Part shown: positions 7,438 through 13,997 of the stretch, one piece after another
Layout: the number at the start of each line of letters is the position of its first letter
Numbering within the stretch: position 1 is the stretch's first letter
From: JBCCSZ01 sp039199225
GTDB lineage: Bacteria > Bacteroidota > Bacteroidia > Chitinophagales > Saprospiraceae
Assembly: GCA_039199225.1 (NCBI GenBank)
Contig: JBCCSZ010000101.1
Coordinates: 1-22,700, forward strand
Direction of reading: 5' to 3'
DNA: 22,700 bases
The notes under the pieces: model-generated
The model's input: the letters and a program-made list of their open reading frames with translations, nothing else
Told to the model about the DNA's origin: nothing
Database searches by the model: none
Position numbers and translations under genes: made by a program

Positions 7438-8082
7438 ATGAAAAAGCAACTGAAATTTCTATTGGTAATCGCTATTCAGATAGTAAGTATGTCTACCACT
7501 TTTGCGCAGGAGCAAGAAGCTTATGGCGTAAAACCTGGCTTGACAACCACCAAGGCCAAGGAAGCCCGCCACAATGCTATCAAGGTGCGTTTTATGTCGC
7601 CTGTTTTTGGGCATTTGGGATTTTCTTATGAACACATCACAAAACCCAACCAGTCCTATGAACTGGATTTGGGGTTCATCGGAATCAGCACAAGCCCTGA
7701 AGTCAATGGCAATGAAACGGGTGCCTACTTTGGGCTTGGCTACAAGCTGATGTCCAGCCCGGATTTTGGTGGCGACAAAGCGCGAACACACGCCTTGCAA
7801 GGCTGGTACCTCAAGCCACAGGTCATGTTGTCGACTTTCACCCGGCGGAATTCAGAATTTGCAAGCGAGAAAGGCTCTGTCTTTAGTGGTGCTTTGTTGG
7901 TCAACGGCGGTAAGCAGTGGGTGTTCGGAGGACGTATTGTACTCGACATTTTCGCTGGTCTGGGCTTTGGCTTTACTACGGAAGGGGAGCGTTTCATAGG
8001 GACACAGAACTACAGTTACACCCTATTGGAAGAAAGCAACCTTGCCCTCACAACGGGCATCAAATTGGGCTTTGCCTTCTGA
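7438..8082 (+). CDS. Small outer-membrane beta-barrel protein (second of tandem pair)
   Basis: The 214-residue product is a paralogue of the preceding gene. I start it at the ATG at 7438, where MKKQLKFLLVIAIQIVSMSTTFAQ makes a signal peptide matching its neighbour; the ORF could extend to 7384, but that adds 18 residues (MSTAHSSLYC...) before the signal sequence. Matching blocks are IKVRFMSPVFGHLGFSYEH, YELDLGFIGI, LQGWYLKPQVMLSTFTRR, VFSGALLVNGGKQWVF, VLDIFAGLGFGF and the end TTGIKLGFAF. It should be an outer-membrane barrel with the C-terminal Phe insertion signal. The N-terminal mature segment and the loop after about residue 85 differ most between the copies, so surface loops may have diverged while strands were kept. 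A terminator follows at 8156. Confidence 0.7.
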   Translation: MKKQLKFLLVIAIQIVSMSTTFAQEQEAYGVKPGLTTTKAKEARHNAIKVRFMSPVFGHLGFSYEHITKPNQSYELDLGFIGISTSPEVNGNETGAYFGLGYKLMSSPDFGGDKARTHALQGWYLKPQVMLSTFTRRNSEFASEKGSVFSGALLVNGGKQWVFGGRIVLDIFAGLGFGFTTEGERFIGTQNYSYTLLEESNLALTTGIKLGFAF

Positions 8083-8155
8083 GAACGCCTTTAGGATGTC
8101 CATAAGGCAGCAATTGTGAAAACTAAAAAATAAATTCAACATAGCACATTTTATC

Positions 8156-8188
8156 AGACCACTCAATAGGCTTGGGTGGTCTTTTTCC
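8156..8188 (+). terminator. Intrinsic terminator after the barrel pair
   Basis: AGACCACTC (8156-8164) pairs with GGGTGGTCT (8174-8182) with one G-T wobble and a 9-base loop, followed at once by TTTT. It lies 73 bp after the stop of the second barrel gene, in the sense orientation for it. Confidence 0.8.
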
Positions 8189-8208
8189 TTTGCTAAAGGA
8201 TTGTAAAA

Positions 8209-8239
8209 TTGATTTTGTCAGAGAAAAACAATACTTTGT
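8209..8239 (+). promoter_or_regulatory. Possible promoter for lipoprotein-metalloprotease operon
   Basis: TTG (8209-8211), 21 bp, then TACTTTG (8233-8239), one base short of the Bacteroidota TAnnTTTG box. Being between a terminator and the next gene supports it; the imperfect -7 weakens it. The start of transcription would fall near 8245, about 70 bp before the gene. Confidence 0.35.
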
Positions 8240-8314
8240 GCGCATATAAAGCTAAAAATTAAACACTGGAAGTAACTGTTTAACAACTTGCAGCCAATGT
8301 TTAGACAACAAAAA

Positions 8315-8833
8315 ATGATGAAGCGTTATTCTACTTATCACTACCTGATACTGGGTTTTCTATTTCATTTAGTCGTACTTATAAGCTGCTCTAGTTGCGA
8401 TCCGTCCGACGATGACCTCCTTCCCTGCGAAGAACCTCAGCAAGCGGAAGACATCTTTTGTTTTGATCTGTACGAGGCAGAGACCAATGAATTGCTCCTT
8501 TGCCGCCAGGGATGTATAAGTCCCTATGATCCAGACAAAGTACAACTGCTGAACGAGCAACTGTTTCCCGTATCAGACTTTAGCATCCCACCTTGTTTCC
8601 AGGCCGTTTCTCTGGCCGAGGATTCTACCGGATTTGTGGAAAGGGTAGACAAGTCATTTTTTCTGGCGTTGGATAGCTTAGACCGAGACACTATTCGGTT
8701 CTCTTTCAGGCTGGTGTACGTGCCGGAATGTTTTGTGACTCAATTCGATTCACTGGACATTTACTACAATCAGGACTTGATGTATTCTAGTGATGGAAGA
8801 GGCGGTTGGCCATTTATTTCATTCAAAAAATAA
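8315..8833 (+). CDS. Cysteine-rich putative lipoprotein
   Basis: The product of about 172 residues starts MMKRYSTYHYLILGFLFHLVVLISCSSC. The VLISC segment is a good lipobox, so Cys25 would be lipidated and the protein anchored in the membrane facing the periplasm or cell surface. In-frame starts also exist upstream (TTG 8288, ATG 8297) and at ATG 8318; I prefer 8315/8318 because they give a normal lipoprotein signal. The mature part has several further cysteines (LPCEE, FCFDLY, LCRQGC, PPCFQ, PECFV) that may form disulfides, and many acidic residues. I recognise no family. Its stop is only 7 bp before the start of the metalloprotease gene, so the two are almost surely co-transcribed and may act together. 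Confidence 0.75.
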   Translation: MMKRYSTYHYLILGFLFHLVVLISCSSCDPSDDDLLPCEEPQQAEDIFCFDLYEAETNELLLCRQGCISPYDPDKVQLLNEQLFPVSDFSIPPCFQAVSLAEDSTGFVERVDKSFFLALDSLDRDTIRFSFRLVYVPECFVTQFDSLDIYYNQDLMYSSDGRGGWPFISFKK

Positions 8834-8840
8834 TATAGCT

Positions 8841-11099
8841 ATGAAAAAAAGTATTTTTTTGAGCGCGCTATTTGCGTGTATGTTTTGTTTGTTACAAGCT
8901 CAAGAGACCATTCCCCCCGAGGGAGAAATACTGCCATGTGGTGCCGAACCCCTATCGGATGCAGAAGTTGCAGCGCTTCCCTGGTGGGGTGATTTTGATA
9001 ATCTCGAAATTGTACAGAATGCTTACATGGACTCTTTGTCTCGTAGAGCCTTGGACCGTTCCAGAAATGGATGCTTATCTTATCAAACTGCTGAAACGGC
9101 TTTGTTTTATGCTGAGGCTATCCCCATCCCTGTCAGTCTTTATTTCTACCAAGAGGATTCAATCGATGGACTCGACCTTCCGTCTGAGGCAAATATCCAG
9201 GCTATGTTGGATTATACCAATAGCCTGATGGAAGCGACCGGGTTTAGGCTACGATTGTATCTCTTTTGTACCAAATACATCACATCTACTCAGTATGTGG
9301 ATATTGACGGAAGTGGAGAGTTGGACGGCATGATGGGAGCGGAGCGAAATCTTGAAACCATCAACGTCCATGTAGTCAGAGGGTCGAATGGTTGGGGAGG
9401 TGTTTACAATCGGAGCCATGATGGCATTGCTTTATTGCGCAATACGGTCTCTGGTAGAAGTGAGACCCTTCTTCACGAGTTGGGACATTATTTTACCCTG
9501 CCTCATACGCACCGCAGTACAAATATGAATCCGAGGTGGGGAAGTGCCGATGGTCTCAATGTGCAAGGCAAGCGGGAGGCTGTTTCTCGCTTTTGGGAGT
9601 GGGATGGCCCTCACTACAGCAATTGCAATGGTACCGGAGATGGTTTTTGTGATACGCCTGCCGACCCTGCGCCACTACCAGCTGGTACAACGGTCACTGC
9701 CGTTGATTTTCAAGGCGTCCCCTTTGCCCCTGATCGCAGCAATGCGATGTCCTACTACTTTAACGGGACCACCTTCACCCGTCAGCAAATACTGGCTATG
9801 TGGGCAAATGTCCTAGGACGTTTCAATAGTTATTGGTGGGGAATTTATGCTGGTAGCGTTCTAAGAGGAGATGAATTTGAGCCGGATAATTCCGAACTTC
9901 AAGCGCGTTTGTTAAATGGAGGGGATTCGCAAATTCACAGCATACACGATGGTTGTAACATTGATTCTGATTGGTATCTCATCAACCCTTTTTCTGCACT
10001 GGGCAACTATAAAATCACCATTGAAAAAGTCAATAAGAGCGACTGCGATTTGCCCGTTGACATAGCCAATGTTTCATACATTGATCCAGCAACTAATCAA
10101 TGGGCGAGTTTCCCTGGAGCAAGCATTACACAAACAAATGATCTGATTACCATTTTGATTCCCTGTGAGGATGTACGTCAGTACGAGCTGTACCTGGAAG
10201 TCAGCCGAACATCGCAAAAGGAAAACGGCTATTACAAAATCAGTGCAACTAGTGAGGGGATGCATCCAGAATTGGTTGTGGATAATTGGTTGTGCAGTGG
10301 CAACATTGCCTCTATCAATAACTTGCCTGCCGGTGCGACAGTGTCCTGGTTGGCCAGTTCCAGTATTCAGTTGTCCGGCAATTCGGGTAGTCAGGTGACG
10401 ATCGATAGGGTAGTCCCCAATGTCAGTACTTACTTTATCCGGGCAACCATCACCCTTGGCAACTGCTCGATGGTGATTCGCAGAGAGTTTGAATATCGAC
10501 AGCCGGAGCCTGGTAACATTGCGTTGCAGGGAATCATTCACGCCAATAGTGGCAGCCAACAATTGGAGAACATCAATTACATTCGGGGTAATACTTTCAG
10601 TGTCATCCTATCTACACCGGGGGCTACGAGGCACGAATGGTCGCTGCAGAGTGGTTCGGCGACTTGGTCTTCCTCCAACAACGGCTCCCGTTTGGAGGTA
10701 AGGATTCCGGAGAATGGCTACGCTATTTTCACCCTCAACATTCGAGTAGGTTGCATATCTCATATGCGTTCCATTTACTTTATTCCTACTAGAAATTGGT
10801 ACAGGGTTTCGCCCAATCCGACAGGTGGGGAGATACGCATAGAGGCCATCGCCGATTTTACGCTGTATTCTGATGGGACGGACCCCAGCGTTCCGACCGC
10901 CTTGGTGATTGCTCCGGACATCACGCAGGTACGCCTGTTCAGTACACAGTTTACTGGCCCGCCAGTGGAGTTTACCTTCCCCGAGCAAACCAAGGTTGCT
11001 CAAATAGACCTAAGTGGGTATGACAATGGTTTGTATCTGATTGAAGTTGGTCAGGTAGATGATCCGCAATATCATCAGGAGATGGTCGTAAAAATGTAG
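8841..11099 (+). CDS. Secreted metzincin metalloprotease (M43 cytophagalysin-like) with Por sorting domain
   Basis: This 752-residue protein is started at the ATG at 8841, which gives the signal peptide MKKSIFLSALFACMFCLLQAQ; the reading frame runs open to 8790 but that would overlap the lipoprotein gene. Residues 212-222 read HELGHYFTLPH, the HExxHxxxxxH zinc motif, with E213 as catalytic base and H222 as third ligand. NAMSYY (302-307) is the Met-turn. Between them lie the C/D-rich loops (NCNGTGDGFCDTPADP) seen in M43 pappalysin/cytophagalysin enzymes. A following region (about 365-480, EPDNSELQARLL...) resembles pre-peptidase-type beta domains. The last 85 residues (WYRVSPNPTGGEIRIE ... YDNGLYLIEVG) form a type IX sorting domain. 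It is probably released or surface-anchored to digest extracellular protein. It is the second gene of the lipoprotein operon and ends at a strong terminator. Confidence 0.9.
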   Translation: MKKSIFLSALFACMFCLLQAQETIPPEGEILPCGAEPLSDAEVAALPWWGDFDNLEIVQNAYMDSLSRRALDRSRNGCLSYQTAETALFYAEAIPIPVSLYFYQEDSIDGLDLPSEANIQAMLDYTNSLMEATGFRLRLYLFCTKYITSTQYVDIDGSGELDGMMGAERNLETINVHVVRGSNGWGGVYNRSHDGIALLRNTVSGRSETLLHELGHYFTLPHTHRSTNMNPRWGSADGLNVQGKREAVSRFWEWDGPHYSNCNGTGDGFCDTPADPAPLPAGTTVTAVDFQGVPFAPDRSNAMSYYFNGTTFTRQQILAMWANVLGRFNSYWWGIYAGSVLRGDEFEPDNSELQARLLNGGDSQIHSIHDGCNIDSDWYLINPFSALGNYKITIEKVNKSDCDLPVDIANVSYIDPATNQWASFPGASITQTNDLITILIPCEDVRQYELYLEVSRTSQKENGYYKISATSEGMHPELVVDNWLCSGNIASINNLPAGATVSWLASSSIQLSGNSGSQVTIDRVVPNVSTYFIRATITLGNCSMVIRREFEYRQPEPGNIALQGIIHANSGSQQLENINYIRGNTFSVILSTPGATRHEWSLQSGSATWSSSNNGSRLEVRIPENGYAIFTLNIRVGCISHMRSIYFIPTRNWYRVSPNPTGGEIRIEAIADFTLYSDGTDPSVPTALVIAPDITQVRLFSTQFTGPPVEFTFPEQTKVAQIDLSGYDNGLYLIEVGQVDDPQYHQEMVVKM

Positions 11100-11104
11100 G
11101 TTGT

Positions 11105-11144
11105 ATCGGACGCGAATAAGGGCATTTGTTCGCGTCCGATTTCT
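11105..11144. terminator. Bidirectional intrinsic terminator
   Basis: ATCGGACGCGAA (11105-11116) and TTCGCGTCCGAT (11129-11140) form a perfect 12-bp stem with a 12-base loop, followed by TTCTTTATT on the plus strand; on the minus strand the stem is followed by ACAA. It lies between the convergent ends of the metalloprotease and the acetyltransferase, whose stop codon begins at 11147, and is strongest for the plus-strand operon. Confidence 0.9.
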
Positions 11145-11777
11145 TTATTGCAATAATTCCCCCAAGCGCGATCCATCATCAGAGGTCAGTAAATCCAAGT
11201 GCTTGGTGATTTTTTCAGGCGCCCAATTCCACCACTCCAGTTGCAAAAGTTTATCGATGGTTTCTTCTGAGAATCGCTTACGAATTTCTTTGGCTGGATT
11301 ACCGCCGACAATGGTATAGGGCGGAACGTCCTTGACCACTGTTGAATGGGTAGAGATGATGGCGCCATCGCCGATTGTGATGCCTGGCATGATGGTCGCT
11401 TTGTAGCCGATCCAGACATCGTTGCCAATAACGGTATTGCCCTTAAAGGGGTACTTCTTATTTTTCATGGCATTTTCCCATCCGTTGCCAAAAATCTCGA
11501 AGGGGTAGGTCGAAAAAGATTCAATGAGGTGGTTGGCGCCGTTCATAATAAAGGTAACATCGGATGCAATTTGGCAAAATTTACCGATGATGAGCTTATC
11601 CCCGATGAAGTCAAAAAGGTATTTGACATTTTTTTCAAAATTCTCGACATTTTCAAAATCATCGTAGTACGTATAGTCGCCCACTTCGATCTGTGGGTTC
11701 TTTACGATATTTTTCAAAAAACACAGTCGATCGTAATGTGCCAGTGGAAATTTGGATGATTTGTCCGGACCGTTCAT
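11145..11777 (-). CDS. Xenobiotic O-acetyltransferase, Vat/CatB family (hexapeptide repeat)
   Basis: This protein of about 210 residues has the left-handed beta-helix of hexapeptide acyltransferases. Family landmarks are clear: VGDYTYYDD near the N-terminus, KLIIGKFCQIASDVTFIMNGANH with the catalytic His of the Vat/CatB group, the YPFEIFGNGWE segment, then TVIGNDVWIGYKATIMPGITIGDGAIIS and VVGGNPAKEIRKRF. The C-terminal helix ends in LQLEWWNWAPEKI, also typical. These enzymes move acetyl from acetyl-CoA to streptogramin A or chloramphenicol; many chromosomal members have unknown natural substrates. I start at the ATG at 11777 (MNGPDKSSKF), which lines up with Vat N-termini as I remember them; an ATG at 11783 adds two residues. 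It lies downstream of the photolyase gene on the same strand, 184 bp away. Confidence 0.88.
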   Translation of the reverse strand: MNGPDKSSKFPLAHYDRLCFLKNIVKNPQIEVGDYTYYDDFENVENFEKNVKYLFDFIGDKLIIGKFCQIASDVTFIMNGANHLIESFSTYPFEIFGNGWENAMKNKKYPFKGNTVIGNDVWIGYKATIMPGITIGDGAIISTHSTVVKDVPPYTIVGGNPAKEIRKRFSEETIDKLLQLEWWNWAPEKITKHLDLLTSDDGSRLGELLQ

Positions 11778-11922
11778 TTGCATTCATTTAAAGTTGTCTA
11801 CTTGCTAGAACTCTTGCTAAAAATACGAGCGGTATTTTTCAAACCATTGTTTGATGTCCTTATTTTTTCAAAATTCTGGATTGAGCTGTCATCTCGATTG
11901 GAATACAGCCGCCTATGGTGAA

Positions 11923-11955
11923 AGAACCACCCAGTGGATCAATTTTGTGGGTTCT
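11923..11955 (-). terminator. Weak hairpin after photolyase gene
   Basis: On the minus strand AGAACC plus CAC can pair with GTGGTTCT with one bulged base (arms at 11955-11947 and 11930-11923), just 7 bp beyond the photolyase stop. The trailing sequence is TTTCACC, so any termination would be weak. Confidence 0.35.
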
Positions 11956-11961
11956 GAACAG

Positions 11962-13503
11962 CTACAGATTTTCTAAATTTTCCAGGTATGCTTCTGCTTG
12001 ATCCAACAAAGCTGTTTGCTTTTCATTTGCCATCTTATCCCAGGTACGATACGCCATGCCGATGCGGGGATTCCTTTCTAGTAGGTCCCGGTTTCTTTGG
12101 TAGAAATGCCAATAGAGGCTGTTGAAAGGGCAGGCGCGCGGGCCGGTCTTCACCTTTTTATCGTAGTAGCAGTCCTTGCAATAATGGCTCATCTTATCGA
12201 TGTAGTTGGCGGACGAAACATAGGGCTTGGTACCGACAATGCCACCATCGGCAAACTGACTCATGCCTCGGGTATTGGTAATTTCGACCCACTGGATGGC
12301 GTCGATGTAGATGCCAAGATACCACTCGTCCAGCTCATCGGGATGTATGCCGGCCAGGAGGGCAAAGTTGCCAGTGACCATCAGGCGCTGGATGTGGTGA
12401 GCGTAGGCGTATTGGAGCGACTGCTGGACGGCGTGCCGCACGCAGTGCATATGGGTATCGCCAGACCAGAAGAAATCGGGCAGTTTGCGTTCGTGGTTAA
12501 AGTAGTTGAGTTGTGCATAGTCTGGCATATGCGCCCAGTAGACTCCTCGCATGTACTCCCGCCAGCCGATGATTTGGCGTATGAATCCCTCCAACTGAGC
12601 AATGCTGATTTTGTCGGGATGTTCCTCCCACTGCTGGATTGCTTTTTGGACGACTTCCATTGGAGAAAGCTGCTTTGTATTGATGCTAAAAGACAGCCGG
12701 GAATGGTACAACGACCAATAGTGTGGGGTCATCGCATCTTGGTAGCTGCCAAAGAGCGGGAGGCATTCTTCGACGAAAAAGTCGAGCAGTTCCAAGGACG
12801 CAGAGCGGCTGGTGGGCCAGATGAAGTTGGCCGCATCCACCTGCCCGATGGTTTTTACAGATGCCTTGCGCACCATCGTTTCGATGTCGCTCAGGTCTTG
12901 TGAAAAGGTGAATGGGTCGGGAGGCGTATGGGTTTTGGGGAGTTTCTTGCGATTTTCGGCATCGTAGTTCCAACGGCCCGTCAGTGGTTTGCCGTCCGGC
13001 TCCATGAGCAGCTTGTAGCGCTTGCGCATCGAGCGGTAAAACGATTCCATCAGATACTGCTTTTTCCCTTTGAAAAACTCGGCCAGTTCGTGGCGTTCAC
13101 TCAGGAAATGCTCGGTATCGTATGCCTTACTATCAATAGACAATTTTGCGCCGATTTGCTCCAACTGCTGATCGAGGCGGTATTCATCCGGCAGTTGGTA
13201 TTCAAAAAGCTGTACATTGTATTGATCGACCAATTGGACGATGTTTTTTTCCAGGTCCTGCTGGTTCTTTGGATCGTCCAGCTGAAAATACAGTACCTGG
13301 TGTCCTTGCTCGCCGAGCCATTTGGCAAAGTTGCGCATGGCCGCAAAGAAGCCTACGACCTTTTGTATGTGGTGTGGCGCATAGTCGGTTTCCTGCCGCA
13401 TTTCAAAGAATACGTAGCAAACGGAAGAATCTTTGGTGTTGTACCAGGAATGTTCGTGGTTCAGTTGGTCGCCAAGTATCAGGCGCAAAGTGCTAAAGGT
13501 CAT
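11962..13503 (-). CDS. Iron-sulfur bacterial cryptochrome/photolyase (FeS-BCP, PhrB-type)
   Basis: This 513-residue flavoprotein belongs to the photolyase-related group whose characterised member, Agrobacterium PhrB, repairs (6-4) photoproducts using blue light, FAD, a lumazine antenna and a 4Fe-4S cluster. The N-terminus (MTFSTLRLILGDQLNHEHSW) is the Rossmann-like antenna domain, and the C-terminal two thirds are the helical FAD domain. Four cysteines, C354, C442, C445 and C458 (HMHCVRHAV; HYCKDCYYD; RACPFNSLYWHF), have the same spacing as PhrB C350/C438/C441/C454, so the cluster should be present. QFADGGIVGTKPYVSSANYI is a strongly conserved block near the flavin. Its ATG overlaps the stop of the DUF2256 gene by the ATGA quartet, so translation is coupled. 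Length agrees with PhrB (about 507). Confidence 0.95.
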   Translation of the reverse strand: MTFSTLRLILGDQLNHEHSWYNTKDSSVCYVFFEMRQETDYAPHHIQKVVGFFAAMRNFAKWLGEQGHQVLYFQLDDPKNQQDLEKNIVQLVDQYNVQLFEYQLPDEYRLDQQLEQIGAKLSIDSKAYDTEHFLSERHELAEFFKGKKQYLMESFYRSMRKRYKLLMEPDGKPLTGRWNYDAENRKKLPKTHTPPDPFTFSQDLSDIETMVRKASVKTIGQVDAANFIWPTSRSASLELLDFFVEECLPLFGSYQDAMTPHYWSLYHSRLSFSINTKQLSPMEVVQKAIQQWEEHPDKISIAQLEGFIRQIIGWREYMRGVYWAHMPDYAQLNYFNHERKLPDFFWSGDTHMHCVRHAVQQSLQYAYAHHIQRLMVTGNFALLAGIHPDELDEWYLGIYIDAIQWVEITNTRGMSQFADGGIVGTKPYVSSANYIDKMSHYCKDCYYDKKVKTGPRACPFNSLYWHFYQRNRDLLERNPRIGMAYRTWDKMANEKQTALLDQAEAYLENLENL

Positions 13504-13643
13504 AAACGGCTCTGCTTTTTAGCCCTCCGGCAGCGTTCGCTACAATATTTGACTTCGTCCCATACCTTGGCCCATTTCTTTCGCCATTTGAAGGGGCGAA
13601 GGCAAACAGGACAGACTTTTTCCGGAAGGTGTTGTTTTTTCAC
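13500..13643 (-). CDS. DUF2256 small zinc-ribbon protein
   Basis: A 47-residue gene with a GTG start at 13643. There is no in-frame ATG between an upstream stop and this codon. The protein starts (M)KKQHLPEKVCPVCLRPF, continues with KWRKKWAKVWDEVKYC and ends SERCRRAKKQSRL. Four cysteines, C11, C14, C34 and C38, make a CxxC...CxxxC zinc site, and the W/K-rich middle is the DUF2256 signature. Genes of this family are often found beside photolyase/cryptochrome genes; their job is unknown, and DNA or RNA binding is only a guess from the basic, zinc-binding character. Its TGA overlaps the ATG of the photolyase, placing it first in that operon. Confidence 0.9.
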   Translation of the reverse strand: MKKQHLPEKVCPVCLRPFKWRKKWAKVWDEVKYCSERCRRAKKQSRL

Positions 13644-13676
13644 GACCTTTAAACATCCGCCCTTAAATTATGTTGA

Positions 13677-13973
13677 ATGAATATGAAAATAAGGAAGAAA
13701 TACGACCTTAGTGAGCGCGATTGCAACCGAATCATAGAGATGGCCTGGGAAGATCGTACACCTTTTGATGCCATCACAGCCCAGTTTGGCATCTCAGAGG
13801 CAGAAACCATTAAGTTGATGCGGCAAGAAATGAAGCTGTCCAGCTGGAAGATGTGGCGCAAGCGGGTACAGGGGCGTTCCACCAAGCATTTAAAAAAACG
13901 CGATTTTGCGGAAGGCCGCCACAAGTGTAGCCGTCAAAAGGCCATTTCCAACAACAAGATCAGCAAGCGATAA
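13677..13973 (+). CDS. DUF2805 / TIGR03643 family protein
   Basis: A 98-residue basic protein. The centre has the family pattern DLSERDCNRIIEMAWEDRTPF then ITAQFGISEAETIKLMR, which looks like a helix-turn-helix, followed by WKMWRKRVQGRSTKHLKKR. A start at ATG 13683, two codons later, is also possible. Members are frequent neighbours of photolyase and DUF2256 genes and their role is unknown. Here it is divergent from that pair with only 33 bp between the start codons, so a shared promoter region and possibly regulation of the repair genes are reasonable inferences. The C-terminal end (KAISNNKISKR) is lysine-rich. It converges with the serine hydrolase gene 24 bp later, and I see no hairpin there. 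Confidence 0.88.
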   Translation: MNMKIRKKYDLSERDCNRIIEMAWEDRTPFDAITAQFGISEAETIKLMRQEMKLSSWKMWRKRVQGRSTKHLKKRDFAEGRHKCSRQKAISNNKISKR

Positions 13974-13997
13974 GCACCACAGACCTCTCCTTTGAGC

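Noticed and set aside
12097..12903. 268-codon plus-strand ORF
   Set aside because: It lies opposite the photolyase, whose motifs and cysteine spacing are unmistakable; the shadow shows no family features.
12928..13680. 250-codon plus-strand ORF spanning the start of the photolyase and DUF2256
   Set aside because: It covers two supported minus-strand genes and overlaps the DUF2805 start; the translation has no domain features.
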